In this document: piece by piece, positions 56,203-64,000 of the stretch | Position numbering within the stretch: the stretch's first letter is position 1 | Layout of the letters: the number at the start of each line of letters is the position of its first letter | Origin: Microbacterium limosum | Lineage (GTDB): Bacteria; Actinomycetota; Actinomycetes; Actinomycetales; Microbacteriaceae | NCBI RefSeq assembly: GCF_036324365.1 | Contig: NZ_CP137080.1 | Coordinates: 1,612,001 to 1,676,000, forward strand | Length of the DNA stretch: 64,000 nt | Direction of reading: 5' to 3' | The notes under the pieces: model-generated | Told to the model about the DNA's origin: nothing | Databases searched by the model: none | The model's input: only the letters and a program-made list of their open reading frames with translations | Made by a program: the position numbers and the translations under genes

Positions 56203-57354
56203 TCAGGCGGTGATCACCTGCGCGGTTCCGGGGGCCGCGTTCGGGCCCATCTCGTCGGCGATGCGGTTCGCCTCTTCGATGAGCGTCGCGACGATGTCGG
56301 CCTCTGGGACGGTCTTGATGACCTGACCCTTGACGAAGATCTGCCCCTTGCCGTTGCCCGAGGCGACGCCGAGATCCGCCTCGCGCGCTTCACCGGGCCC
56401 GTTGACGACGCAACCCATGACGGCGACGCGCAGGGGCACGGTCATATCCTTCAGGCCCTCGGTGACGCTGTCGGCGAGCGAATAGACGTCCACCTGGGCG
56501 CGCCCGCATGAGGGGCACGAGACGATCTCGAGCTTGCGCTCCCGCAGGTTCAGGGACTGCAGTATCTGGTGTCCGACCTTGACCTCCTCGGCCGGCGGGG
56601 CGGACAGCGAGACGCGGATCGTGTCGCCGATCCCCTCGCCGAGCAGGATGCCGAAGGCCGTCGCGGATTTGATGGTGCCCTGGAACGCGGGGCCGGCCTC
56701 GGTCACGCCCAAGTGCAGCGGCCAGTCGCCCATCTGCGCGAGCAGGCGATAGGCCTGCACCATGATGACGGGGTCGTTGTGCTTCACGGAGATCTTGAAG
56801 TCGTGGAAGTCGTGCTCCTCGAACAGCGACGCCTCCCAGCGCGCGCTCTCGGCGAGGGCCTCGGGCGTCGCCTTGCCGTACTTCTCGAGCAGGCGCGGGT
56901 CGAGCGATCCCGCGTTCACACCGATACGCAGCGAAACCCCCGCAGCCTTGGCAGCGGCGGCGATGGCACCCACCTGATCGTCGAACTTGCGGATGTTGCC
57001 GGGGTTGACCCGCACGGCCGCGCACCCCGCGTCGATCGCCTGGAAGACGTACTTGGGCTGAAAGTGGATGTCGGCGATGACGGGGATCTGGCTCTTCGCG
57101 GCGATGATGTGGAGGACGTCGGCGTCGTCCTGCGATGGCACCGCGACGCGCACGATCTCGCAGCCGGAAGCGGTGAGCTCGGCGATCTGCTGGAGCGTCG
57201 CGTTGATGTTCGTCGTGGGCGTCGTCGTCATCGACTGCACGCTCACGGGTGCGTCGCCCCCGACGAGGACCTTCCCGACCTTGATCTGACGGCTCTTGCG
57301 ACGCGGGGCGAGGGTGTGGGGGACCTTCGGCATCCCGATGTTCACGGCTGGCAC
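56203..57354 (-). CDS. ispG: 4-hydroxy-3-methylbut-2-en-1-yl diphosphate synthase
   Basis: 383 residues, iron-sulfur enzyme of the MEP isoprenoid pathway. [19 protein letters not shown] and [16 protein letters not shown] lie in the TIM barrel. The cluster cysteines are in [10 protein letters not shown] and [11 protein letters not shown]. The start is GTG 57354 ([10 protein letters not shown]), since TAGGCT (57361-57366 on the complement) lies 6 nt upstream; a GTG at 57345 would need a ribosome site that is not well placed. Confidence 0.95.
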   Translation of the reverse strand: MPAVNIGMPKVPHTLAPRRKSRQIKVGKVLVGGDAPVSVQSMTTTPTTNINATLQQIAELTASGCEIVRVAVPSQDDADVLHIIAAKSQIPVIADIHFQPKYVFQAIDAGCAAVRVNPGNIRKFDDQVGAIAAAAKAAGVSLRIGVNAGSLDPRLLEKYGKATPEALAESARWEASLFEEHDFHDFKISVKHNDPVIMVQAYRLLAQMGDWPLHLGVTEAGPAFQGTIKSATAFGILLGEGIGDTIRVSLSAPPAEEVKVGHQILQSLNLRERKLEIVSCPSCGRAQVDVYSLADSVTEGLKDMTVPLRVAVMGCVVNGPGEAREADLGVASGNGKGQIFVKGQVIKTVPEADIVATLIEEANRIADEMGPNAAPGTAQVITA

Positions 57355-57398
57355 CTCTTCAGCCTACGTGGTGACGAGGCGCCGCGGCCGATCGCGAC

Positions 57399-57623
57399 TC
57401 AGTCCGAGAGCCGCTTCATCTCGCTCCGGATGCGGCTCTCCGTCGGCGCGCCGCCGCCCGATCCGAAGGCGGCGACGCCCGCGAAGACGACCCCGATGGC
57501 GATGCCGGCGATCGGCCAGACCGGCCAGAAGCCTTCGATGCCGCCGTCCATGCCGCCCGAGAACGCCCAGATCAGGACGAACAGCAGACTCAGCACCACC
57601 CTGCGCAGTTCGCCGTCGCTCAT
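57399..57623 (-). CDS. Small two-helix membrane protein
   Basis: 74 residues with two hydrophobic segments (about 8-24 and 34-52) and a short charged tail; it resembles the 2TM-domain proteins of actinobacteria. No function known. The ATG is 5 nt after TAGCTT. It lies between ispG and the trp leader. Confidence 0.65.
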   Translation of the reverse strand: MSDGELRRVVLSLLFVLIWAFSGGMDGGIEGFWPVWPIAGIAIGVVFAGVAAFGSGGGAPTESRIRSEMKRLSD

Positions 57624-57672
57624 GGCCGAAGCTAGGGCGGGACGCGGTTCGAGCGCATGCTATCGTGACGGA

Positions 57673-57708
57673 ATGTCCGCGAACCGTGCCTCCTGGCCCG
57701 CCATCTAG
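57673..57708 (+). CDS. trpL: trp leader peptide
   Basis: Eleven residues, MSANRASWPAI, with one tryptophan codon at position 8. The ATG is exactly 6 nt after TATCGT (57661-57666), so the leader peptide is itself leaderless, as known for Streptomyces trp leaders. Its stop overlaps the antiterminator strand GGCGGT (57708-57713). Confidence 0.78.
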   Translation: MSANRASWPAI

Positions 57709-57758
57709 GCGGTGTGTTCGCGTTCCCACGAAACCTGACCGCCCGAGGGCGGTCTTTT
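57708..57758 (+). terminator. trp attenuator
   Basis: Terminator: GACCGCC (57737-57743), CGAG loop, GGCGGTC (57748-57754), then TTTT (57755-57758). Competing antiterminator: GGCGGT at 57708-57713 can pair with ACCGCC at 57738-57743. Slow translation at the Trp codon of trpL would favour the second pairing and allow readthrough into the synthase gene. Confidence 0.78.
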
Positions 57759-57802
57759 CGTGTGAGCGACCGCCCCACCGGGCCGAGCCGAAGGACCCAA
57801 CG

Positions 57803-59731
57803 ATGACCGGCCATCGCACCCCGCCCGCCGCCGACGGCAGCGCGCTCCTCGCCCGGCTGCGCGAGCCCGAGTCCGATCGCCCCCTCATCCTGATCGCTCG
57901 CGACGGCGCCGACGTCGAGGTGCTCACGGGCACCGTGCTCGACGTGGAAACCCTCGCCGAGATCCCGCTGCACGCCCAGGACGGCTCCGCCCAGGAGGTG
58001 CTGGCGCTCGTCCCCTACCGGCAGGTGCGCGAGCGCGGGTTCGACTGCCACGACGACGATGCACCGCTGCGCTGCGTCATCGTGTCCGAGCGGGGCACCC
58101 TCCCCCGCGACGAGGCGATGCGTCTGCTGCCCGATGCGCCGGTGACGCTCCACGACGCGGGGTTCGATGTGAGCGACGAGGACTACGCCGCGATCGTGCG
58201 CGAGGTCATCGCCGACGAGATCGGGCGCGGCGAGGGCGCGAACTTCGTCATCCGTCGCGACTTCACCGCGCGCGTCGACGCGGATCCGCGCGAGAGCGCG
58301 CTGACGTGGTTCCGTGCGCTGATCCAGCAGGAGCGGGGCGCGTACTGGACGTTCGCCGTCATCACGCCCGGACACGCCGCCGTCGGAGCGAGCCCCGAGG
58401 CGCACGTCAGCGCCCAGGGCGGCGTGGTCACGATGAACCCGATCTCGGGCACCTTCCGTCACCCGAAGGGCGGCGCGACGCCCGAGGGGCTTCGCGCATT
58501 CCTCGAGAACACCAAGGAGACCGAGGAGCTCTTCATGGTGGTCGACGAGGAGCTGAAGATGATGAGCGCGGTGTGCTCCGACGGCGGCCGCATCACCGGC
58601 CCGCATCTCAAGGAGATGTCACGCCTCACCCACACGGAATACATGCTGCGCGGCCTCAGCACGCTCGACCCGCGCGACATCCTCCGCGAGACGATGTTCG
58701 CCCCGACCGTGACCGGCTCCCCCATGCAGAACGCCTGCGCCGTCATCCGTCGGCACGAGAGGACCGCGCGCGGGTACTACTCCGGCGTCGCGGCGCTGTT
58801 CACCCCGGCGGCGCCGGATGCCGCGGTGTCGCACGACCTCGACGCGCCCATCCTCATCCGCACGGCGTATCTGAAGGACGGCGCCCTGCGCGTGCCGGTC
58901 GGCGCCACGCTGGTTCGCCACTCGGACCCGTACGGCGAGGTCGGCGAGACGCACGGCAAGGCCGCGGGCGTGCTCGGGGCGATCGGCGCGATCCCCCGCG
59001 ATGTAGAGGTCGACGCCGATGCGCCGACCGCGAGCCGTCGCCTGCTCGGAGACGACCCGGAGATCGCCGCGCTGCTGCGCTCGCGCAACGAGCGCCTCGC
59101 CCCGTTCTGGCTCGAGCCGCAGGACCCGGATGAAACGGGTCCCTTCTCCGGCCGCTCGGCCGTCGTCGTCGACGTCGAAGACCGCTTCACGACGATGCTC
59201 GCGCATCAGCTCCGCCACCTCGGGCTCGACGCCCGCATCGTCCCGTGGGACGAGCTGACGGACGCCGACGTCGACGAGGCCGAGCTGCTCGTGACCGGCC
59301 CCGGCCCAGGAGACCCGCTCGACGTCGCGACGCACCGGATCGCACGCCTTCGCCAGGTGGTCGCGCGTCGCCTCGACAGCGGAGCGCCGCTCCTGGCCGT
59401 CTGCCTCAGCCACCAGGTGCTCGCAGACCGGCTCGGCATCCCGCTCGCGCCCCTCACCCGTCCGCACCAGGGCGTGCAGCTGCGGGTGGATGTCTTCGGC
59501 GAGCGCGTCTCGATCGGCTTCTACAACACCTTCACGGCCCGCGTCGCACCCGGCACCGACCGGATCGGGGACACCGAGGTCTCGGCCGATCCCGACTCCG
59601 GCGACGTCTACGCCCTCCGGGGGCCGGGATACGCCAGCGTCCAGGGTCACCTCGAGTCGATCCTCTCGCGCGACGGAATCCGCACGCTCGAGAGGCTCGT
59701 CGCCGACGCCCTCGCCCCCGCGCGCCGCTGA
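57803..59731 (+). CDS. Fused anthranilate synthase (TrpE-TrpG), PhzE-type
   Basis: 642 residues. The chorismate-using domain has RRDFTA, NPISGTFRHPKGG, EELFMVVDEELKMMSAVC and FAPTVTGSPMQNACAVI. The C-terminal glutamine amidotransferase domain has GPGPGDP, nucleophile Cys534 in AVCLSHQVLADRLG, SIGFYNTF and a His-Glu pair near SVQGHLES. Sequence is closest to PhzE, which makes 2-amino-2-deoxyisochorismate, but the Trp attenuator upstream argues for anthranilate and tryptophan. GAAGGA precedes ATG 57803. Confidence 0.88.
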   Translation: MTGHRTPPAADGSALLARLREPESDRPLILIARDGADVEVLTGTVLDVETLAEIPLHAQDGSAQEVLALVPYRQVRERGFDCHDDDAPLRCVIVSERGTLPRDEAMRLLPDAPVTLHDAGFDVSDEDYAAIVREVIADEIGRGEGANFVIRRDFTARVDADPRESALTWFRALIQQERGAYWTFAVITPGHAAVGASPEAHVSAQGGVVTMNPISGTFRHPKGGATPEGLRAFLENTKETEELFMVVDEELKMMSAVCSDGGRITGPHLKEMSRLTHTEYMLRGLSTLDPRDILRETMFAPTVTGSPMQNACAVIRRHERTARGYYSGVAALFTPAAPDAAVSHDLDAPILIRTAYLKDGALRVPVGATLVRHSDPYGEVGETHGKAAGVLGAIGAIPRDVEVDADAPTASRRLLGDDPEIAALLRSRNERLAPFWLEPQDPDETGPFSGRSAVVVDVEDRFTTMLAHQLRHLGLDARIVPWDELTDADVDEAELLVTGPGPGDPLDVATHRIARLRQVVARRLDSGAPLLAVCLSHQVLADRLGIPLAPLTRPHQGVQLRVDVFGERVSIGFYNTFTARVAPGTDRIGDTEVSADPDSGDVYALRGPGYASVQGHLESILSRDGIRTLERLVADALAPARR

Positions 59732-59745
59732 GGGCCGCAGGGAGG

Positions 59746-61065
59746 CTAGAGCAGCTGGATCGGGTTGACGAGGTCGGCGAGGATCAGCACGGCTCCCATC
59801 CCGATGAGCAGCACCACGACGACGAACGTGACCGGCACGAGCTTCGTCGCATCCACGGGACCAGGCGGCGGACGCCGGAACAGCTTCGCCCACGCCCGCT
59901 TGATCCCGTCCCACAGCGCCACGACGACGTGTCCGCCATCCAGCGGCAGCAGCGGGATCAGGTTGAAGACGAACAGCGCGATGTTCAGCGACGCGAGCAG
60001 GCCGAGGATGCCGGCGACGCGGTTGAGCACGGGGGCGTCGATGGCGGCCACCTCGCCCGCGAGGCGCCCCACGCCGACGACCGAGAGCGGGCCGTCGGGG
60101 TCTCGTTCGGATCCCGTGAAGAGCGATATCGCCGTGTCGGTGAGCTTGACCGGCAGCTGCACGATGACGCCCGCGACGGCACCGACGTTCTCGATCGCCG
60201 CCTCGGGACCCGTCCAGATGGGCTGCCTGACGTACTCGGCGGTGGGCGAGAAGCCCACGAAGCCCACGGCCTCGGTGGTCGCCTCGCCCGCGGCATCCGT
60301 TGCGGGTCGCTCGGCGAGCATCGGCGTGACCGCGACCGCGCTCTGCCGCCCGTCGCGCTCGATCGTGAAGGTCAGCTGCCGGTCCGGGCTGTCGCGGATG
60401 ATCGCGGAGGCCTCGTCGAAGCTCGCGACCGGCGAGCCGTCGATCGCGAGGATCCGATCGCCCGGTCGCAGTCCCGCCTCGGCGGCGGGGGCCGCCGGAT
60501 CGGAGGCGGAGCACTCCGTCTGGGTCGATCCGGCGGGCGCGACGCACTCGCTGATCGAGGCGATCGTGGTGGAGGCCTGCTGTACGCCGATGCCCGTGAA
60601 GAGGATCGCGAACAGCACGATCGCGAGCACCAGGTTCATCAGCGGCCCGCCGAGCATGATGACGATGCGCTTCCAGACCGGGAGGCGCCAGAACACCCGA
60701 TCGTCGTCGGCATCCACCATCGTGTCGGCGTTCGCGGCTCGCGCGTCCTGCACCATCGTCGCGAAGAACCCGCCGCCAGCCCGACCCGATCGGGGGCCGG
60801 ATGCCGCGGCGTCGCGTTCCTCGGGCGGGGGCGGGTACATGCCCGCCATCGAGATGTAGCCGCCGATCGGGAGCGCCTTCACGCCGTACTCGGTCTCGCC
60901 ACGGCGACGCGAGAACAGCGTGGGCCCGAATCCGATCATGTACTGCCCGACGCGGACGCCGAAGCGCTTTGCGGGGACGAGGTGCCCGATCTCGTGCAGG
61001 GCGATCGACACGGCGAGCCCCACGATCATGATGAGGATGCCGATGACGAAGGCGAGCGCGGTCAC
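59746..61065 (-). CDS. rseP: Site-2 intramembrane zinc protease (RIP, RseP type)
   Basis: 439 residues. HEIGH (His24, Glu25, His28) in the first membrane helix binds zinc, a PDZ domain is in the middle (LRPGDRILAIDGSPVASF), and NLIPLLPLDGGH supplies the third ligand in a late helix. It cuts anti-sigma factors or remnant signal peptides in the membrane. I start at GTG 61065 because TAGCGT lies 6 nt upstream; GTG 61071 is in frame but would leave no spacing. dxr, its usual neighbour, is not in the window. Confidence 0.93.
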   Translation of the reverse strand: MTALAFVIGILIMIVGLAVSIALHEIGHLVPAKRFGVRVGQYMIGFGPTLFSRRRGETEYGVKALPIGGYISMAGMYPPPPEERDAAASGPRSGRAGGGFFATMVQDARAANADTMVDADDDRVFWRLPVWKRIVIMLGGPLMNLVLAIVLFAILFTGIGVQQASTTIASISECVAPAGSTQTECSASDPAAPAAEAGLRPGDRILAIDGSPVASFDEASAIIRDSPDRQLTFTIERDGRQSAVAVTPMLAERPATDAAGEATTEAVGFVGFSPTAEYVRQPIWTGPEAAIENVGAVAGVIVQLPVKLTDTAISLFTGSERDPDGPLSVVGVGRLAGEVAAIDAPVLNRVAGILGLLASLNIALFVFNLIPLLPLDGGHVVVALWDGIKRAWAKLFRRPPPGPVDATKLVPVTFVVVVLLIGMGAVLILADLVNPIQLL

Positions 61066-61155
61066 ACCCACACGCTACTCCGGGCTTCCTTTGCACCGGC
61101 CGGGAGCTGCGCGCCGGACGGTAGGTTTGAGTCAGGAGACGACCGGGGAGGCCCA

Positions 61156-61764
61156 GTGACCGCACGTTCGCTGCGCGCCGCGCGAGGCGCGGGCGCGACG
61201 GTCGTCGCCGTCCTCCTGGGTGCGGTCTCCCACACGATCGGGGGCGGCTCCGCACCCGACGCGGCGATCCTGCTCGCGGTCGCGGCGCTCGGCTGGCCCC
61301 TCGCCACGATCCTGGTGGGTCGCCGGCGGCGACCGTGGGGCCTGGCCGCATCGGTCGTGCTCACGCAGGCCGCGCTCCACACGGTTTTCGCCGTCGCGGG
61401 CGGAGCGCGGGTGCCGTCTGCGGGCGGCCATGTGCACGGCGTCCCGGACCTGAACCTCGTCGCCGCCGCGCACACGTCGGCACCACTGGCATCGTCGGCA
61501 CCGGATGCCGCGATGTGGGTCGCCCATCTCGCCGCCGCTCTCGTCGCCTTCGCCGTGCTCGCGCGGGGCGAGTCCGCCCTCGTCGCGATCGCCCGCTGGG
61601 TGCGCCGGCACGCCGAGCGTGCAACCTGGTCGACGCCCGCGCCCGCGGTGCGTGCCCGGCTCGCCCCGGTCGCTCCCGTCCTCCGGCGACTCCCGCCCCG
61701 GTACCTCATCGCCGCGCCCCTGCGCGGCCCGCCCTCTTCTCCCGGCGACCTCCGCGTCGCGTGA
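61156..61764 (+). CDS. Membrane protein paired with YcnI
   Basis: 202 residues with four hydrophobic segments and a His-containing external loop (AGGHVHGVPDLN). No family certain. Its place directly before a YcnI copper-chaperone gene, and the histidines, suggest a part in copper handling (inference). GGGGAGG precedes the GTG. The last 45 residues are basic and Pro-rich. Confidence 0.7.
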   Translation: MTARSLRAARGAGATVVAVLLGAVSHTIGGGSAPDAAILLAVAALGWPLATILVGRRRRPWGLAASVVLTQAALHTVFAVAGGARVPSAGGHVHGVPDLNLVAAAHTSAPLASSAPDAAMWVAHLAAALVAFAVLARGESALVAIARWVRRHAERATWSTPAPAVRARLAPVAPVLRRLPPRYLIAAPLRGPPSSPGDLRVA

Positions 61765-61847
61765 CCCGCGCCGGGACCTCCGTCCCCGCGCCCCACAGGA
61801 GTGCACCGCAGACGGCGATCGCCGCGGGTGCCGAGAAGAGAGAACCC

Positions 61848-62576
61848 ATGAACGATCACATCCAGACCCCCGCTCCCGCACGCCGACGCTTCCGCGCGGG
61901 ACGCCTCGTCGCCGGCTCGGCCATCGCCGCGGGCCTCGTGCTCGCTGCGCCCGCGGCCGCGCAGGCCCACGTCACGGCGACCCCCGACGCCGACGCCGCC
62001 GCCGGCGCCTACGGCGTGCTCACGTTCGCCTTCAGTCACGGATGCGACGGGTCCCCCACCACCGCCCTCGAGATCGAGATCCCCGATGGCCTCGCCTCGG
62101 TGACCCCGACCATCGAGCCTGGCTGGGACGTCGCCCTCGAGCGGGACGGGGAGAACGGCCCCGTCTCACGCATCGTGTACACCGCCGCCGTACCCGTCGC
62201 CGACGGCTTGCGAGCCACCGTCGACCTCGGCGTGCAGTACGCCCAGGATGCCGCAGGTCGGACGCTGGCCTTCCCGGTCAACCAGGTGTGCGAGGTCGGC
62301 AACACCTCCTGGAGCGAGATCCCCGAAGAGGGTCAGGACCCGCACGACCTCGACGCGCCCGCGCCCACCGTGGCCGTCGGCGAGGCGAGCGAGGCGGGCG
62401 GCCACGTTCTCGGCTCTGGCGATGCCGCCCACGAGGAGGGCGAGAGTGCGGATGCCGCCGCGACGACCGCCTCGCCGGAGTCCGCGGTCCTGCCCGTCGT
62501 CCTGGCGACCTCCGGCCTCGTCCTGGGGGCCGCAGCCCTCGTCGTGGCCCTGCTCGCCCTTCGTCGGCGCGCCTGA
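61848..62576 (+). CDS. YcnI family copper-binding protein (DUF1775)
   Basis: 242 residues. The signal peptide ends at AQA, leaving an N-terminal histidine (AHVTATPDADAA), the known YcnI copper ligand along with a tryptophan (here in EPGWDV). FAFSHGCDGSPTTALEIEIPDG is the family signature. After an acidic linker a C-terminal helix (LVLGAAALVVALLAL) and RRR anchor it in the membrane, so the metal site faces outside. Purine-rich AAGAGAGAA precedes the ATG. Confidence 0.9.
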   Translation: MNDHIQTPAPARRRFRAGRLVAGSAIAAGLVLAAPAAAQAHVTATPDADAAAGAYGVLTFAFSHGCDGSPTTALEIEIPDGLASVTPTIEPGWDVALERDGENGPVSRIVYTAAVPVADGLRATVDLGVQYAQDAAGRTLAFPVNQVCEVGNTSWSEIPEEGQDPHDLDAPAPTVAVGEASEAGGHVLGSGDAAHEEGESADAAATTASPESAVLPVVLATSGLVLGAAALVVALLALRRRA

Positions 62577-62582
62577 TATCCC

Positions 62583-62620
62583 GGAGGCGCCGGCGCGCGC
62601 ACGACGCCGCCGGCGCCTCC
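62583..62620 (+). terminator. Terminator of the YcnI gene
   Basis: A perfect 13-bp stem, GGAGGCGCCGGCG (62583-62595) and its complement (62608-62620), with a 12-nt loop, 6 nt after the stop codon. Confidence 0.75.
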
Positions 62621-62657
62621 CGCCCCTCCCGCGGGTGTCTGGTTGAATGGGTGGGCT

Positions 62658-64000
62658 ATGCCGAGCCCCTCTGACTCCCCCGTGACGCCCGCCCTCCCGC
62701 CGGTGCTGCGGCCCGCTCACCCGCCCGCGCGGCGACTCGCCGACCTCGCCGACGTGATCGATGCCGAGCTCCGCGGCGACGCCGGGAGCACGACCGTGTC
62801 GGGCATCACGCTCGCGACGGCGGATCTGCGTCCGGGCGAGGCCTTCGTGGCGATTCGCGGCGTGAACCGCCACGGCGCGGAGCTCGCGCGCGACGCCGTC
62901 GCGAAGGGCGCCGTCGCCATCGTGACCGATGCCGAGGGCGCGGAGATCGCGGCGGACTGCGGCGTCCCCCTCGTGGTCGTCGACCATCCCCGTGCACGAC
63001 TCGGCGCCCTCTCGGCCTGGGTGTACGGCACCGGTCCGTCGGACGCGCTCCCCCTGCTGCTGGCGACGACCGGCACCAACGGCAAGACGAGCACGTCGCA
63101 CCTCCTGGCGGGCATCCTCGAACAGCTCGACGTCGTCACCGGCCTCAGCTCGACGGCCGAGCGTCACATCGCGGGCGAGGTCATCGTCTCGCGCCTCACG
63201 ACTCCCGAGGCATCCGAGTTCCACGCCCTCCTCGCGCTCATGCGCGAGCGCGACGTCGAAGCGGTCGCCGTCGAGGTCAGCGCGCAGGCGCTGAGCCGCC
63301 ACAGGGTCGACGGGCTCGTCTTCGACGTCGCGGCCTTCACGAACCTCACTCACGACCACCTCGACGACTACGCCGACATGCGGGAGTACCTCGAGGCCAA
63401 GCTCCCCCTGTTCCAGCCGGACCGGTCGCGCCGGGCCGTCGTCGCGCTGGACTCCCCGGCGGGCGCCGAGGTCGTCCGCGCCGCCGGGGTGCCCGTCACA
63501 ACGATCGGCACGCCGGCCATCGCGACCGATCCGGATGCCGCGGCGGCCGCGGACTGGACCGTGACGATCCACGACGAGACGCAGGCCGGCACGCGCTTCA
63601 CGCTGAAAGGGCTGGGCGGATCGCTGACCACGGTCGTACCCGTCATCGGTCCGCACATGGCGGCGAACGCCGGCCTGGCGATCGTCATGCTGCACGAGGC
63701 GGGCTACGCGTGGGACCGCATCGTGCAGGCGCTCGATCGCGACGGCGGCGTGCGCGCCTACCTGCCGGGGCGGACCGAGCGGGTCTCCGGCGACCGGGGC
63801 CCCGCCGTCTACGTCGATTTCGGCCACTCCCCGGATGCCTTCGAGAAGACGCTCGCCGCCGTGCGGCGCGTCACCCCCGGACGCGTGCTGATGCTCTTCG
63901 GGGCCGACGGCGACCGCGACACCACGAAGCGCGCCGACATGGGTCGCACCGCCGCCCTGGGCAGCGACATCCTCATCGTCACCGACCATCACCCCCGCTT
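62658..64000 (+). CDS. MurE-like UDP-MurNAc tripeptide ligase (truncated by the window edge)
   Basis: 447 residues are visible and the frame is still open at 64000. An N-terminal UDP-binding part is followed by the Mur ligase ATP loop TTGTNGKTS (137-145), EVSAQALSRHRVDGL, FTNLTHDHLDDY, and the third domain opening with YVDFGHSPDAFEK. It should add the third residue of the peptidoglycan stem. The position of the DNPR amino-acid-selectivity motif of meso-DAP enzymes reads HHPR (VTDHHPRF), and VDYAHTPD reads VDFGHSPD, so it does not look like a diaminopimelate-adding enzyme. It may be a paralogue rather than the main MurE. Confidence 0.85.
   Translation, partial: MPSPSDSPVTPALPPVLRPAHPPARRLADLADVIDAELRGDAGSTTVSGITLATADLRPGEAFVAIRGVNRHGAELARDAVAKGAVAIVTDAEGAEIAADCGVPLVVVDHPRARLGALSAWVYGTGPSDALPLLLATTGTNGKTSTSHLLAGILEQLDVVTGLSSTAERHIAGEVIVSRLTTPEASEFHALLALMRERDVEAVAVEVSAQALSRHRVDGLVFDVAAFTNLTHDHLDDYADMREYLEAKLPLFQPDRSRRAVVALDSPAGAEVVRAAGVPVTTIGTPAIATDPDAAAAADWTVTIHDETQAGTRFTLKGLGGSLTTVVPVIGPHMAANAGLAIVMLHEAGYAWDRIVQALDRDGGVRAYLPGRTERVSGDRGPAVYVDFGHSPDAFEKTLAAVRRVTPGRVLMLFGADGDRDTTKRADMGRTAALGSDILIVTDHHPR

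Noticed and set aside
57803..59731. Phenazine biosynthesis gene
   Set aside because: No phzF, phzG, phzD or other phenazine gene is nearby, and a Trp attenuator controls the gene.
59245..61764. Long plus-strand frame running opposite rseP
   Set aside because: Only its last ~200 codons (from 61156) look like a protein; the rest is antisense to rseP and out of phase with the synthase gene.

Overview
The window looks like chromosome from a very G+C-rich actinomycete of the Microbacteriaceae, probably Microbacterium or a close relative. This rests on protein content, gene order, codon use and leaderless-type starts; no rRNA or tRNA gene is present to confirm it. I see no plasmid, phage, IS element or CRISPR array.

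The backbone is the actinobacterial translation/RNA cluster, all on the minus strand. In transcription order (high to low coordinates) it runs rseP, ispG, proS, nusA, ylxR, infB, rbfA, truB, ribF, rpsO, pnp, dapB, thyX, dapA, rnj (cut off at base 1). Into it are set blocks of other genes, many on the plus strand. Examples are the acyltransferase and luciferase-like monooxygenase/flavin reductase block between rpsO and pnp, and a roughly 20 kb block between ribF and rpsO. rimP, usually next to nusA, is missing; that place holds two tandem DUF1206 genes and a DUF308-lipase fusion.

Region by region: 1-8 kb has rnj, dapA, thyX, a thioredoxin/DUF4395 pair, osmC, dapB, and a divergent aldo/keto reductase that seems to have lost its catalytic residues. 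8-16 kb has pnp, a mannosyltransferase, a two-component flavin monooxygenase pair, an acyltransferase and rpsO. 16-31 kb has an MFS exporter, YceI, FKBP, a PrsW protease, FAH hydrolase, aspA, an aldo/keto reductase relic, a phosphodiesterase, pitA with its small partner, a sulfite-oxidase-like enzyme, an oligopeptidase, and an AbiEi-DUF559 gene between matching stem-loop repeats. 31-45 kb has pfkA, a SNF2 helicase, a lipoprotein, GDPD, deoC, ribF, truB, a P-loop kinase, mutY, rbfA, infB and ylxR. 45-64 kb has nusA, DUF1206 genes, a lipase fusion, proS, ACC deaminase, treS-mak (trehalose to maltose-1-phosphate), ispG, an attenuator-controlled PhzE-type TrpE-TrpG fusion, rseP, YcnI and a divergent MurE-like ligase cut off at the right edge.

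Regulatory features visible in the DNA: about twenty genes have a TANNNT -10 box only 5-8 nt before the start codon, which implies leaderless mRNA. There is a four-unit PHO-box-like array at pitA, a shared 15-bp box at the monooxygenase and yceI genes, a trp attenuator with a leaderless leader peptide, a palindrome at acdS, and several long perfect terminator hairpins that often close on GGATGC/GCATCC. The strongest candidate for an undescribed system is the solitary AbiEi-DUF559 gene with its flanking ACAGGAYG/CGTCCTGT repeats.
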